A stretch of DNA of 64,000 nucleotides from Clusia tigrina (lineage: Eukaryota; Arthropoda; Insecta; Diptera; Clusiidae), in the NCBI GenBank assembly GCA_920105625.2, contig OV050032.1, forward strand, positions 75,001,879 to 75,065,878, given 5' to 3'. A program made the position numbers and the translations under genes. Below the pieces are notes generated by a model. That model was not told the origin of the DNA. It worked only from the letters and a program-made list of their open reading frames with translations, and made no database searches. This document shows, in pieces, positions 35,577 through 48,450 of the stretch (positions are counted from its first letter, which is position 1; every line of letters begins with the position of its first letter).

Positions 35577-38500
35577 CAGCCTATCTGGGGCAGTACAGAT
35601 ACAAACACAAGAGGTGAGTCACTCCTAGAATTCTTACTACAAACTAACATAGCTATGGCAAACAGGGGCAATAAACCCACCTTTGAAAATGCCATACGAC
35701 AAGAGGTTCTTGATTTAACACTCATAACAAATAATTCACTTGATATGATCACGAACTGGAGAGTCTCTGATGAGGACTCAATGTCTGATCATAAACATAT
35801 TCTCTTTGAAATCATGGGGTTAAATAAGAGCGTAATGCTATATAGAAGCCTTAAATCAACAAACTGGGATAAATACTCAGAGTGCTTAGAAACTAAGCTA
35901 ACCAGAAGCATGCTTCTAATAAGATCGACAGAGGAATTGGATGCATCAGTTGAAGCTCTGACTGACTCCATTATATTCTCATATCACGAATGTAGTCCAC
36001 TCAAGACAAAAACCTCAACGAAGAGGGTCCCTTGGTGAAACAAAGAACTAGCTAATTTGCGTCAAATAGCAAGGTCTAAATTCAATGACGCAAAGAAATA
36101 CAAAACATGGGAGGAATATAAGAAATCCTTGACACTATACAACAAGAAACTGAGGAAATCAAAAAGGAACTCATGGAAAAACTTCTGTGAAGAACTTAAA
36201 GATGTCCCAACGACAGCCAGAATACAAAAATCACTGCCCAAGGGGGTAATTAATCCAATTGGCACTCTAAAGGCACCGGATGGTACTTTCACAAACACTT
36301 TTAATGATACACTAGAGCTTCTTCTTAAAACTCATGTCCCTGATTGCCGGCCTAACACAACCAGCGACAACGATCATGGGGTGTCAGCATACAATCGCTA
36401 CAGGGCAAGAAACTCTACTATCTTCAGAATAGTAAAATTTGAAAGGGTTGAATGGGCAATCAACTCGTTTAAACCCTACAAATCACCTGGACCTGACGGT
36501 ATATTTCCAGCCCTACTTTCAAAAGGGACCAGGAGATGAATACAAATTTTGGTGCAAATCTTTAGATCTACTTTAATATTGGGATATCTTCCTAAGGTTT
36601 GGCGGGAAATTAAGGCTATATTCCTACCAAAGGGTGGAAATAAACCTCCCGAATCTCCCAAATCCTACAGGCCAATCAGTCTAACGTCCTTCATGTTAAA
36701 ATCCATGGAAAAGATATTGGACTGCTACCTAAAAGAGGAGGTAATCTCTAATACTCCACTACATAAGCTACAATATGCCTATCAAAAAGGGAAATCTACA
36801 GTCACAGCACTGCACACAATTGTTCGTGATATTGAAAAGGCACTAGGCCTAAAGAAGGTAGCCCTCTGTGCATTCATGGACAATGAGGGTGCTTTCGACA
36901 ATGCGAACTTTCAAGCAATAGAACTGGCACTCTCCAACAGGGGAGCAGATCCAGCAATAGTAAAATGGGTAAGCAATATGCTAAACCAAAGAATAATCAC
37001 AGCCTCTTTAGGGCAAGTTAACATGAGTGTTACAGCGATAAAGGGATGTCCGCAGGGTGGAGTACTATCAATACTGCTATGGTCCATACTAGTTGATTAC
37101 CTAATACAGATCCTTAATAATAAAGGATACAAAACAATTGGATATGCAGAGGACATATCTATAATAATCCAAGGCAATCATGAAATTACTATTGGAGACC
37201 TGATGCAAGATGCCTTAGACACAACATGGGAGTGGTGCAGGAAAGAGGGGCTATCAATCAACCCCACCAAAACCACTATTGTCCCCTTCACCAGGAAAAG
37301 GACATTTGATATCCCAACATTAAAAATAAATGGAATAGAGATACCCTTACATGAAGAGGTAAAATATCTAGGTATCATCCTGGATAAAAAACTCACCTGG
37401 GAGGCACACCTTAACTCGGTAATAAAAAAAGCCACGAAAAACCTTTGGACTACAAAACAACTTCTGGGAAAATCCTGGGGTCTGAGCCCCAAAATGACCT
37501 TCTGGATATACACCCAAATGGTTAAACCCATCATACTATATGGGGCATTGGTATGGTGGGGAAAAACAAAACAAACAACAGCCAAATTAAAACTGTGCAA
37601 ATTACAAAGGCTGGCATGCCTAAGCATCACAGGGGCTATGAGAACTACCCCAATTGCTGGCATGGAAGCGCTGTTAAATTTACCACCGAAGCTGCAAGGC
37701 AAGCACTCTCAATCCATGCAAATGAAAAATTCAAACCAGCAAATCTCACTGGACACCTAGAAATTCTAAATTTGGTCAAAGATGCTATGCACATGACCCA
37801 GGCAAGTGAACACACAGACTTAGTACTCAATTTCACCTAGAGGTACAATGTCATATTCCCATCAAGGGAGGAGTGGAACGATAGCCCAACATGGCTACAC
37901 GATGATTCGTAAAAATGGTATACAGATGGATCCAAAACGCTCCAGGGGGTAGGAGCAGGAATAGTGGGACCTAGAGCACACAAATCAATAACCCGAAGTG
38001 CAGATACCACGATTTTCCATGCGGAGCTCTATGCTATAATGGAAACAGTGGAAATCTTATATAAAATCGGACTTAAAGGAGTAAAAATTAAAATACTCTC
38101 AGACAGTCAATAAGTCCTCAAAGCTCTTAAAAGCTACACATTTACATCAAAAGTCCTTATAGAGTGTAACAACGCACTCAAAGAACTGGCCATCCACAAT
38201 CAGGTCTCTCTAATTTGGGTGGCAGGACACGAAGGGCACGAAGGTAACGAAAATGCAGACCTTTATGCCAAAAAAGGGGCTGAAGGATCATTTATTGGAC
38301 CCACCCCCTTCTTTGGCTTTAATAAAAACAACATAAAACAAGAGACCAAAAAATGGATCCAACATAAAATCAGCGAATATTGGAATGGCATTGACGGCCT
38401 CGATCAATCCAAAAAATTCCTGAGCTTTGACGCTAATAGAGCAAAAATCGCTCTTACCTTAAACAAAAAATGCATAGATTACTCTCTGGAGCATTAATAG

Positions 38501-38736
38501 GCCACTTCGCCTGCAACAAACACCTACACAAAATAGGTATATCTAGCACGAGCACTTGCAGATTCTGCTGTGATGAAGAGGAGTCTGTGGGACACTTAAT
38601 CACCAACTGTGATGCATTAGGCCACAGGAGACACAGGATCTTAGGTTCCTATATACTAGAAGATGAAGACCTTCAAATGCTCTCTCCAAAGGAGCTGGTC
38701 CGATTCCTTGATATACTAAGTATACTTAATAAATAA
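35577..38736 (+). pseudogene. Family A ORF2: endonuclease end, reverse transcriptase, RNase H, zinc finger (degenerate)
   Basis: One frame stays open from 35571 to 37760 except for two TGAs (36036-36038 after KRVPW; 36537-36539 after KGTRR), both at likely Trp positions. RT motifs in order are SFKPYKSPGPDGIFP, SYRPISLTSF, AFMDNEGAFDNA, KGCPQGGVLS and YLGIILDKKLTW. The catalytic box reads GYAEDIS: the first Asp of the usual YADD is Glu (codon 37149-37151). A frameshift near 37690 moves the rest to a second frame (37553-38497) with stops at 37838, 37910 and 38111. RNase H is seen as WYTDGSKTLQ, FHAELYAIME, ILSDSQ and GNENADLYA. A slip in an A-run near 38467 leads to the last frame, with zinc finger CRFCCDEEESVGHLITNC and end FLDILSILNK (TAA 38734-38736). 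The normal product nicks target DNA and reverse-transcribes element RNA; this copy cannot. Confidence 0.9.
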
Positions 38737-38819
38737 GTACGAAGGGGCGCACAATAGATCAAGTTGGTCGCAGTGCATAAAGGCCTTAGCCCAACCCGTA
38801 GAACCATTACCATTACCAT
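38737..38819 (+). other. Family A 3' UTR and tail
   Basis: Only ~83 bp follow the ORF2 stop. The last coding bases include AATAAA (38729-38734), which overlaps the Asn-Lys-stop codons and could serve as the polyadenylation signal. The end is a short CCATTA-type repeat instead of poly(A), as in other non-LTR elements that end in short tandem repeats. The same tail is present at 31975-32088. Confidence 0.7.
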
Positions 38820-38831
38820 AGGGCAATTTGA
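38820..38831 (+). repeat. Right copy of 12-bp target-site duplication
   Basis: AGGGCAATTTGA directly follows the LOA-A 3' tail, and the satellite continues in phase with AGTTTTATCAGTG. Paired with 23770-23781, it marks the outer limits of the 15-kb nest. Twelve bases is a normal length for LOA/R1/I-type target-primed insertion. Confidence 0.85.
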
Positions 38832-41800
38832 AGTTTTATCAGTGTTTGTTTTGGGAATCACGGGTAGCAAAGCTATGAGCGATAACTTTAATTGACAAGA
38901 GGCTCGAGTACTTTTATATCACAAATTTTCACGATTTTATGACGCTCCAGTAAAAAGTTACAAGCATTTGATTCTTGCACATTTTGATAGGTGTAGGACG
39001 CACTGTATAGAAGTTAGGGCCATTTGAAGTTTTATCAGTCTTTGATTAGGGACTCAAGGGTAGCATAGCTATGAGCGAAAGCTTAAATTGACAAGAGGCA
39101 CGAGGACTTTATTGTCACAAAACTTCAAGATTTTATGACGCTCCAGTAAAAGTTACAAGCATTTGTTTGTTGCAACTTTGATAGGTGTAGGACGCTCCAG
39201 TAAAGTGTTAAAAGCATTTGATTGTGGCAAACTTTGATAGGTGTAGGACGCACCGTATAGAAATTAGTGCCATTTGAAGTTTTATCAGTGTTTGTTTTGG
39301 GACTCAAGGGTAGCAAAGCTATGAGCGATAACTTTAATTGACAAGAGGCTCGAGTACTTTATTGTCACAAAATTTCACGATTTTATGACGCTCCAGTAAA
39401 AAGTTACAAGCATTTCAATGTTGCCAACTTTGATAGGTATAGGACGCACAGTATAGAAATTAGGGCCATTTGAAGTTTTATCAGTGTTTGATTTGGGACT
39501 CAAGGGAAGCATAGCTATGGGCGAAAGCTTAAATTGACAAGAGGCACGAGGACTTTATGGTCACAAAATTTCAAGATTTTATGACGCTCCAGTAAAAAGT
39601 TACAGGCTTTTGATTTTTGCAAACTTTGATAGGTGTAGGATGCACCGTATAGAAGTTAGGGCCATTTGAAGTTTTATCAGTCTTTGATTTGGGACTCAAG
39701 GGTAGCATAGCTATGAGCGAAAGCTTAAATTGACAAGAGGCACGAGGACTTTATTGTCACAAAATTTCAATATTTTATGACGCTCCAGTAAAGAGTTACA
39801 AGCATTTGATTGTTGCAAACTTTGATAGGTGTAGGACGCACCGTATAGAAGTTAGGGCCATTTGATATTTTATCAGTATTTTATTTTAGATTCAAGGGTA
39901 GCATACCTATGAGCTTTAACTTTAATTGATAAGAGGCTCGAGTATTTTACTGTCACGAAATTTCAAGATTTTAAGACACTCCAGTAAAAAATTACAAGCA
40001 TTTGATTGTCGCAAACTTCGATAGGTGTAGGACGCACCGTATAGAAGTTAGAGCCATTTGAAGTTTTATCAGATTTTGATTTGGGACTCAAGGGTAGCAT
40101 AGCTATGAGCAATAGCTTAAGAGATAAGAGGCACGAGTACTTTATTGTCACAAAAATTCAAGATTTTATGACGCTCCAGTAAAAAGTTACAAACATTTGA
40201 TTGTTGCAAATTTTGATTGGTGTAGGACGCACCGTATAGAAGTTAGGGCCATTTGAAGTTTTATCAGTGTTTGATTTGGGACTCAAGGGTAGCATAGCTT
40301 TGAGCGAAAGCTTAAATTGACAAGAGGCACGAGGACTTTATAGTCACAAAATTTCAATATTTTATGACGCTCCAATAAAAAGTTACAAGCCTTTGATTGT
40401 TGCAACTTTGATAGGTGTAGGACGCTCCAGTAAAGTGTTAAAAGCATTTGATAGTGGCAAACTTTGATAGGTGTAGGACGCACCGTATAGAAGTTAGGGC
40501 CATTTGAAGTTTTATCAGTGTTTGTTTTGGGACTCACGGGTAGCAATGCTATGAGCGATAACTTTAATTGACAAGAGGCTCGAGTACTTTATTGTAACAA
40601 ATTTTCACGATTTTATGACGCTCCAGTAAAAAGTTACAAGCATTTGATTGTTGCAAACTTTGATAGGCATAGGACGCACCGTATAGAAATTAGGGCCATT
40701 TGAAATTTTATCTGTGTTTTATTTGGGACTCAAGGTTAGCATAGCTATAAGCGATAGCGTAAAGTGACAAGAGGCACGAGTACTTTATTGTCACAAAATT
40801 TGAAGGTTTTATGACGCTCCAGTAAAAAGTTACCAGCATTTGATTGTTGCAAACTTTGATAGGTGTAGGACGCACCGTATAGAAGTTAGGGCCATTTGAA
40901 GTTTTATCAGTGTTTGATTTGGGACTCAAGGGTAGCTTAGCTATGAGTGACAGCTTAAATTGACAAGAGGCACGAGGACTTTATTGTCACAAAATTTCAA
41001 TATTTTATGGCGCTCCAGTAAAAAATGTCCCAAACTTTGATAAGTGTAGGACGCACCGTATAGAAGTTAGGGCCATTTGAAGTTATATCATTGTTTGATT
41101 TGGGACTCAAGGGTAGCATAGCTATGAGCTTTAACTTTAATTGACAATAGGCACGAGTACATTATTGTCTCAAAATTTCAAGATTTTATGACGCTCCAGT
41201 AAAAAGTTACAAGCATTTGATTGTTGCAACTTTGATAGGTGTAGGACGCACTGCATAGAAGTTAGGGCCATTTGAAGTTTTATCAGTCTTTGATTTGGGA
41301 CTCAAGGGTAGCGAAAGCTTAAATTGACAAGAGCCCCGAGGACTTCATTGTCACAAAATTTTAATATTTTATGACGCTCCAGTAAAAAGTTACAAGCATT
41401 TAATTGTTGCAAACTTTGATAGGTGTAGGACGCACCGTATAGAAGTTAGGGCCATTTGAAGTTTTATCAGTCTTTGATTTGGGACTCAAGGGTAGCATAG
41501 CTATGAGCGAAAGCTTAAATTGACAAGAGGAACGAGGACTTTATTTTCACAAAATTTCAAGATTTTATGACGTTCCAGTAAAAAGTTACAAGCATTTGAT
41601 TGTTGCAAACTTTGATAGGTGTAGGACGCACCGTATAGAAGTTAGGGCCATTTGATATTTTATCAGTATTTTATTTTAGATTCAAGGGTAGCATAGCTAT
41701 GAGCTTTAACTTTAATTGTTAAGAGGCTCGAGTATTTTACTGTCACGAAATTTCAAGATTTTAAGACACTCCAGTAAAAAATTACAAGCATTTGATTGTC

Positions 41801-43319
41801 GCAAACTTCGATAGGTGTAGGACGCACCGTATAGAAGTTAGAGCCATTTGAAGTTTTATCAGATTTTGATTTGGGACTCAAGGGTAGCATAGCTATGAGC
41901 AATAGCTTAAATTGACAAGAGGCACGAGTACTTTATTGTCACAAAATTTCAAGATTTTATGACGCTTCAGTAAAAAGTTACAAACATTTGATTGTTGCAA
42001 ACTTTGATTGGTGTAGGACGCACCGTATAGAAGTTAGGTCCATTTGAAGTTTTATCAGTGTTTGATTTGGGACTCAAGGGTAGCATAGCTTTGAGCGAAA
42101 GCTTAAATTGACAAGAGGCACGAGGACTTTATAGTCACAAAATTTCAATATTTTATGACGCTCCAATAAAAAGTTACAAGCCTTTGATTGTTGCAACTTT
42201 GATATGTGTAGGACGCTCCAGTAAAGTGTTAAAAGCATTTGATAGTGGCAAACTTTGATAGGTGTAGGACGCACCGTATAGAAGTTAGGCCCATTTGAAG
42301 TTTTATTAGTGTTTGTTTTGGGTCTCAAGGGTAGCAAAGCTATGAGCGATAACTTTAATTGACAATAGGCTCGAGTACTTTATTGTCACAAAATTTCACG
42401 ATTTTATGACGCTCCAGTAAAAAGTTACAAGCATTTCAATGTTGCAAACTTTGATAGGTGTAGGACGCACCGTATTGAAGTTAGGGCCATTTGAAGTTTT
42501 ATCAGTCTTTGATTTGGGACTCAAGGGTAGCATAGCTATGAGCGAAAGCTTAAATTGACAAGAGCCCCGAGGACTTTATTGTCACAAAATATTAATATTT
42601 TATGACGCTCCAGTAAAAAGTTAAAAGCATTTAATTGTTGCAAACTTTGATAGGTGTAGGACGCACCGTATAGAAGTTAGGGCCATTTGAAGTTTTATCA
42701 GTCTTTGATTTGGGACTCAAGGGTAGCATAGCTATGAGCGAAAGCTTAAATTGACAAGAGGAACGAGAACTTTATTGTCACAAAATTTCAATATTTTATG
42801 ACGCTCCAGTAAAAAGTTACAAGCATTTAATTGTTGCAAACTTTGATAGGTGTAGGAAGCACCGTATAGAAGTTAGGGCCATTGGATATTTTATCAGAAT
42901 TTTATTTTAGACTCAAGGGTAGCATAGATATGAGCTTTAACTTTAATTGATAAGAGGCTCGAGTATTTTATTGTCACGAAATTTCAAGATTTTACGACAC
43001 TCCAGTAAAAAATTACAAGCATTTGATTGTTGCAAACTTTGATAGGTGTAGGACGCACCGTATAGAAGTTAGAGCCATTTAAAGTTTTATCAGATTTTCA
43101 TTTGGGACTCAAGGGTAGCATAGCTATGAGCTATAGCGTAAATTGACAAGAGGCACGAGTACTTTATTGTCACAAAATTTCAAGTTTTTCTGACGCTCCA
43201 GTAAAAAGTTACAAACATTTGATTGTTGCAAACTTTGATTGGTGTAGGACGCACCGTATAGAAGTTAGGGCCATTTGAAGTTTTATCAGTGTTTGATTTG
43301 GGACTCAAGGGTAGCATAG

Positions 43320-46300
43320 CTATGAGCGAAAGCTTAAATTGACAAGAGGCACGAGGACTTTATAGTCACAAAATTTCAATATTTTATGACGCTCCCATAA
43401 AAAGTTACAAGCCTTTGATTGTTGCAACTTTGATAGGTGTAGGACGCTCCAGTAAAGTGTTAAAAGCATTTGATAGTGGCAAACTTTGATAGGTGTAGGA
43501 CGCACCGTATAGAAGTTAGGGCCATTTGAAGTTTTATCAGTGTTTGTTTTGGGACTCACGGGTAGCAAAGCTATGAGCGATAACTTTAATTGACAAGAGG
43601 CTCGAGTACTTTATTGTCACAAATTTTCACGATTTTATGACGCTCCAGTAAAAAGTTTCAAGCATTTGATTGTTGCAAACTTTGATAGGTGTAGGACGCA
43701 CCGTATAGAAGTTAGGGCCATTTGAAGTATTATCAGTGTTGTTTTTGGGACTCAAGGTTAGCATAGCTATGAGCGATAGCGTAAAGTGACAAGAGGCACG
43801 AGTACTTTATTGTCACAAAATTTGAAGGTTTTATGACGCTCCAGTAAAAAGTTACAAGCATTTGATTGTTGCAAACTTTGATAGGTGTAGGACGCACCAT
43901 ATAGAAGTTAGGGCCATTTGAAGTTTTATCAGTGTTTGATTTGGGACTCAAGGGTAGCATAGCTATGAGCGACAGCTTAAATTGACAAGAGGCACGAGGA
44001 CTTTATTGTCACAAAATTTCAATATTTTTTGACGCTCCAGTAAAAAGTTACAAGCATTTAATTGTTGCAACTTTGATAGGTGTAGGACGCTCCAGTAAAG
44101 TGCTAAAAGCATTTTATTGTGGCAATCTTTGATAGGTGTAGGACGCACCGTATAGAAGTTAGGGCCATTTGAAGTTTTATTAGTGTTTGTTTTGGGTCTC
44201 AAGGGTAGCAAAGCTATGAGCGATAACTTTAATTGACAATAGGCTCGAGTACTTTATTGTCACAAAATTTCACGATTTTATGACGCTCCAGTAAAAAGTT
44301 ACAAGCATTTCAATGTTGCAAACTTTGATAGGTGTAGGACGCACCGTATAGAAGTTAGGCCATTTGAAGTTTTATCAGTCTTTGATTTGGGACTCAAGGG
44401 TAGATTAGCTATGAGCGAAAGCTTAAATTGACAAGAGCCCCGAGGACTTTATTGTCACAAAATATTAATATTTTATGACGCTCCAGTAAAAAGTTACAAG
44501 CATTTAATTGTTGCAAACTTTGATAGGTGTAGGACACACCGTATAGAAGTTAGGGCCATTTGAAGTTTTATCAGTCTTTGATTTGGGACTCAAGGGTAGC
44601 ATAGCTATGAGCGAAAGCTTAAATTGACAAGAGGAACGAGAACTTTATTGTCACAAAATTTCAATATTTTATGACGCTCCAGTAAAAAGTTACAAGCATT
44701 TAATTGTTGCAAACTTTGATAGGTGTAGGAAGCACCGTATAGAAGTTAGGGCCATTGGATATTTTATCAGAATTTTATTTTAGACTCAAGGGTAGCATAG
44801 ATATGAGCTTTAACTTTAATTGATAAGAGGCTCGAGTATTTTATTGTCACTAAATTTCAAGATTTTACGACACTCCAGTAAAAAATTACAAGCATTTGAT
44901 TGTTGCAAACTTTGATAGGTGTAGGACGCACCGTATAGAAGTTAGAGCCATTTAAAGTTTTATCAGATTTTCATTTGGGACTCAAGGGTAGCATAGCTAT
45001 GAGCTATAGCGTAAATTGACAAGAGGCACGAGTACTTTATTGTCACAAAATTTCAAGATTTTATGACGCTCCAGTAAAAAGTTACAAACATTTGATTGTT
45101 GCAAACTTTGATTGGTGTAGGACGCACCGTATAGAAGTTAGGGCCATTTGAAGTTTTATCAGTGTTTGATTTGGGACTCAAGGGTAGCATAGCTATGAGC
45201 GAAAGCTTAAATTGACAAGAGGCACGAGGACTTTATAGTCACAAAATTTCAATATTTTATGACGCTCCCATAAAAAGTTACAAGCCTTTGATTGTTGCAA
45301 CTTTGATAGGTGTAGGACGCTCCAGTAAAGTGTTAAAAGCATTTGATAGGTGTAGGACGCACCGTATAGAAGTTAGGGCCATTTGAAGTTTTATCAGTGT
45401 TTGTTTTGGGACTCAAGGGTAGCATAGCTATGAGCGACAGCTTAGATTGACAAGAGGCACGAGTACTTTATTGTCACAAAATTTCAAGATTTTATGACGC
45501 TCCAGTAAAAAGTTACAAACATTTGATTGTTGCAAACTTTGATTGGTGTATGACGCACCGTATAGAAGTTAGGGCCATTTGAAGTTTTATCAGTCTTTGA
45601 TTTGGGACTCAAGGGTAGCATAGCTATGAGCTAAAGCTTAAATTGACAAGAGCCCCGAGGACTTTATTGTCACAAAATATTAATATTTTATGACGCTCCA
45701 GTAAAAAGTTACAAGCATTTAATTGTTGCAAACTTTGATAGGTGTAGGACACACCGTATAGAAGTTAGGGCCATTTGAAGTTTTATCAGTCTTTGATTTG
45801 GGACTCAAGGGTAGCATAGCTATGAGCGAAAGCTTAAATTGACAAGAGGAAAGAGAACTTTATTGTCACAAAATTTCAATATTTTATGACGCTCCAGTAA
45901 AAAGTTACAAGCATTTAATTGTTGCAAACTTTGATAGGTGTAGGACGCACCGTATAGAAGTTAGGGCCATTTGATATTTTATCAGAATTTTATTTTAGAC
46001 TCAAGGGTAGCATAGCTATGAGCTTTAACTTTAATTGATAAGAGGCTCGAGTATTTTATTGTCACGAAATTTCAAGATTTTACGACACTCCAGTAAAAAA
46101 TTACAAGCATTTGATTGTTGCAAACTTTGATAGGTGTAGGACGCACCGTATAGAAGTTAGAGCCATTTAAAGTTTTATCAGATTTTGATTTGGGACTCAA
46201 GGGTAGCATAGCTATGAGCAATAGCGTAAATTGACAAGAGGCACGAGTACTTTATTGTCACAAAATTTCAAGATTTTATGACGCTCCAGTAAAAAGTTAC

Positions 46301-47942
46301 AAACATTTGATTGTTGCAAACTTTGATTGGTGTAGGACGCACTGTATAGAAGTTAGGGCCATTTTAAATTTTATCAGTGTTTGATTTGGGACTCAAGGGT
46401 AGCATAGCTATGAGCGACAGCTTAAATTGACAAGAGGCACGAGGAATTTATTGTCACAAAATTTCAATATTTTATGACGCTCCAGTAAAAAGATACAAGC
46501 ATCTGATTGTTGCAACTTTGATAGGTGTAGGACGCTCCAGTAAAGTGCTAAAAGCATTTTATTGTGGCAATCTTTGATAGGTGTAGGACGCACCGTATAG
46601 AAGTTACGGCCATTTGAAGTTTTATTAGTGGATGTTTTGGGTCTCAAGGGTAGAAAAGCTATGAGCAATAACTTTAATTGACAAGAGGCTCGAGTACTTT
46701 ATTGTCACAAAATTTCACGATTTTATGACGCTGCACTAAAAAGTTACAAGCATTTCAATGTTGCAAACTTTGATAGGTGTAGGACGCACCGTATAGAAGT
46801 TAGGGCAATTTGAAGTTTTATCAGTTTTTGATTTGGGACTCAAGGGTAGCATAGCTATGAGCGAAAGCTTAAATTGACAAGAGCCCCGAGGACTTTATTG
46901 TCACAAAATTTTAATATTTTATGACGCTCCAGAAAAAAGTTACAAGCATTTAATTGTTGCAAACTTTGATAGGTGTAGGACGCACCGTATAGAAGTTAGG
47001 GCCATTTGAAGTTTTATGAGTGTTTGATTTGGGACTCAAGGGTAGCATAGCTATGAGCGAAAGCTTAAATTGACAAGAGGCACGAGGACTTTATAGTCAC
47101 AAAATTTCAATATTTTATGACGCTCCCATAAAAAGTTACAAGCCTTTGATTGTTGCAACTTTGATAGGTGTAGGACGCTCCAGTAAAGTGTTAAAAGCAT
47201 TTGATAGTGGCAAACTTTGATAGGTGTAGGATGCACCGTATAGAAGTTAGGGCCATTTGAAGTTTTATCAGTGTTTGTTTTGGGATTCACGGGTAGTAAA
47301 GCTATGAGCGATAACTTTAATTGACAAGAGGCTCGAGTACTTTATTGTCACAAATTTTCACGATTTTATGACGCTCCAGTAAAAAGTTTCAAGCATTTGA
47401 TTGTTGCAAACTTTGATAGGTGTAGGACGCACCGTATAGAAGTTAGGGCCATTTGAAGTATTATCAGTGTTGTTTTTGGGACTCAAGGTTAGAATAGCTA
47501 TGAGCGATAGCGTAAAGTGACAAGAGGCACGAGTACTTTATTGTCACAAAATTTGAAGGTTTTATGACGCTCCAGTAAAAAGTTACAAGCATTTGATTGT
47601 TGCAAACTTTGATATGTGTAGGACGCACCATATAGAAGTTAGGGCCATTTGAAGTTTTATCAGTGTTTGATTTGGGACTTAAGGGTAGCATAGCTATGAG
47701 CTACAGCTTAAATTGACAAGAGGCACGAGGACTTTATTGTCACAAAATTTCAATATTTTATGACGCTCCAGTAAAAAGTTACAAGCATTTAATTGTTGCA
47801 AGTTTGATAGGTGTAGGACGCTCCAGTAAAGTGCTAAAAGCATTTTATTGTGGCAATCTTTGATAGGTGTAGGACGCACCGTATAGAAGTTAGGGCCATT
47901 TGAAGTTTTATTAGTGTTTGTTTTCGGTCTCAAGGGTAGCAA
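43320..47942 (+). repeat. Large satellite duplication, ~3731-bp offset
   Basis: Long monomers at 43733-43960 and 43963-44211 recur at 47464-47691 and 47694-47942 with an exact 3731-bp offset. Shared variants include TTATCAGTGTTGTTTTTGGG (43731, 47462) and GACGCTCCCATAAAAAG (43389, 47120). A few indels accumulated upstream, where the offset drifts to 3722. Confidence 0.75.
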
Positions 47943-48450
47943 AGCTATGAGCGATAACTTTAATTGACAATAGGCTCGAGTACTTTATTGTCACAAAATT
48001 TCACGATTTTATGACGCTCCAGTAAAAAGTTACAAGCATTTCAATGTTGCAAACTTTGATAGGTGTAGGACGCACCGTATATAAGTTAGGGCCATTTGAA
48101 GTTTTATCAGTCTTTGATTTGGGACTCAAGGGTAGCATAGCTATGAGCGAAAGCTTAAATTGACAAGAGCCCCGAGGACTTTATTGTCACAAAATATTAA
48201 TATTTTATGACGCTACAGTAAAAAGTTACAAGCATTTAATTGTTACAAACTTTGATAGGTGTAGGACGCACCGTATAGAAGTTAGGGCCATTTGAAGTTT
48301 TATCAGTCTTTGATTTGGGACTCAAGGGTAGCATAGCTATGAGCGAAAGCTTAAATTGACAAGAGGAACGAGAACTTTATTGTCACAAAATTTCAATATT
48401 TTATGACGCTCCAGTAAAAAGTTACAAGCATTTAATTGTTGCAAACTTTG

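Larger units (their letters stand above)
23782..38819 (+). mobile_element. Composite nest of dead retrotransposons in satellite
   Basis: This ~15-kb block is the only non-satellite DNA in the window. Outer ends are the 5' UTR/ORF1 and the 3' tail of LOA-like family A, both on the plus strand, inside a 12-bp direct repeat. Within it are fragments of a second LOA-like family on the minus strand, two Jockey-clade remnants (one per strand), and two different BEL/Pao pieces. Junctions are abrupt and most parts are truncated, so later insertions, deletions and at least one duplication have reworked the original element. Confidence 0.9.
35577..38819 (+). mobile_element. LOA-like family A, main copy A2 (EN end to 3' tail)
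   Basis: This copy begins inside the endonuclease (IWGSTDTNTRGESLLEF) and continues through linker, RT, RNase H, zinc finger, 3' UTR and a terminal (CCATTA)n-like tail that abuts the right target-site duplication. Its missing 5' half could be the 23782-25178 segment: together these would be one element whose centre was replaced by other elements. The 897 bp 37305-38201 are also present at 25179-26075. Confidence 0.85.

Noticed and set aside
23782..38819. A single intact novel transposon of 15 kb
   Set aside because: Although it has one outer target duplication, the interior contains parts of at least four unrelated element families in both orientations with truncations, so it is a nest and not one element.
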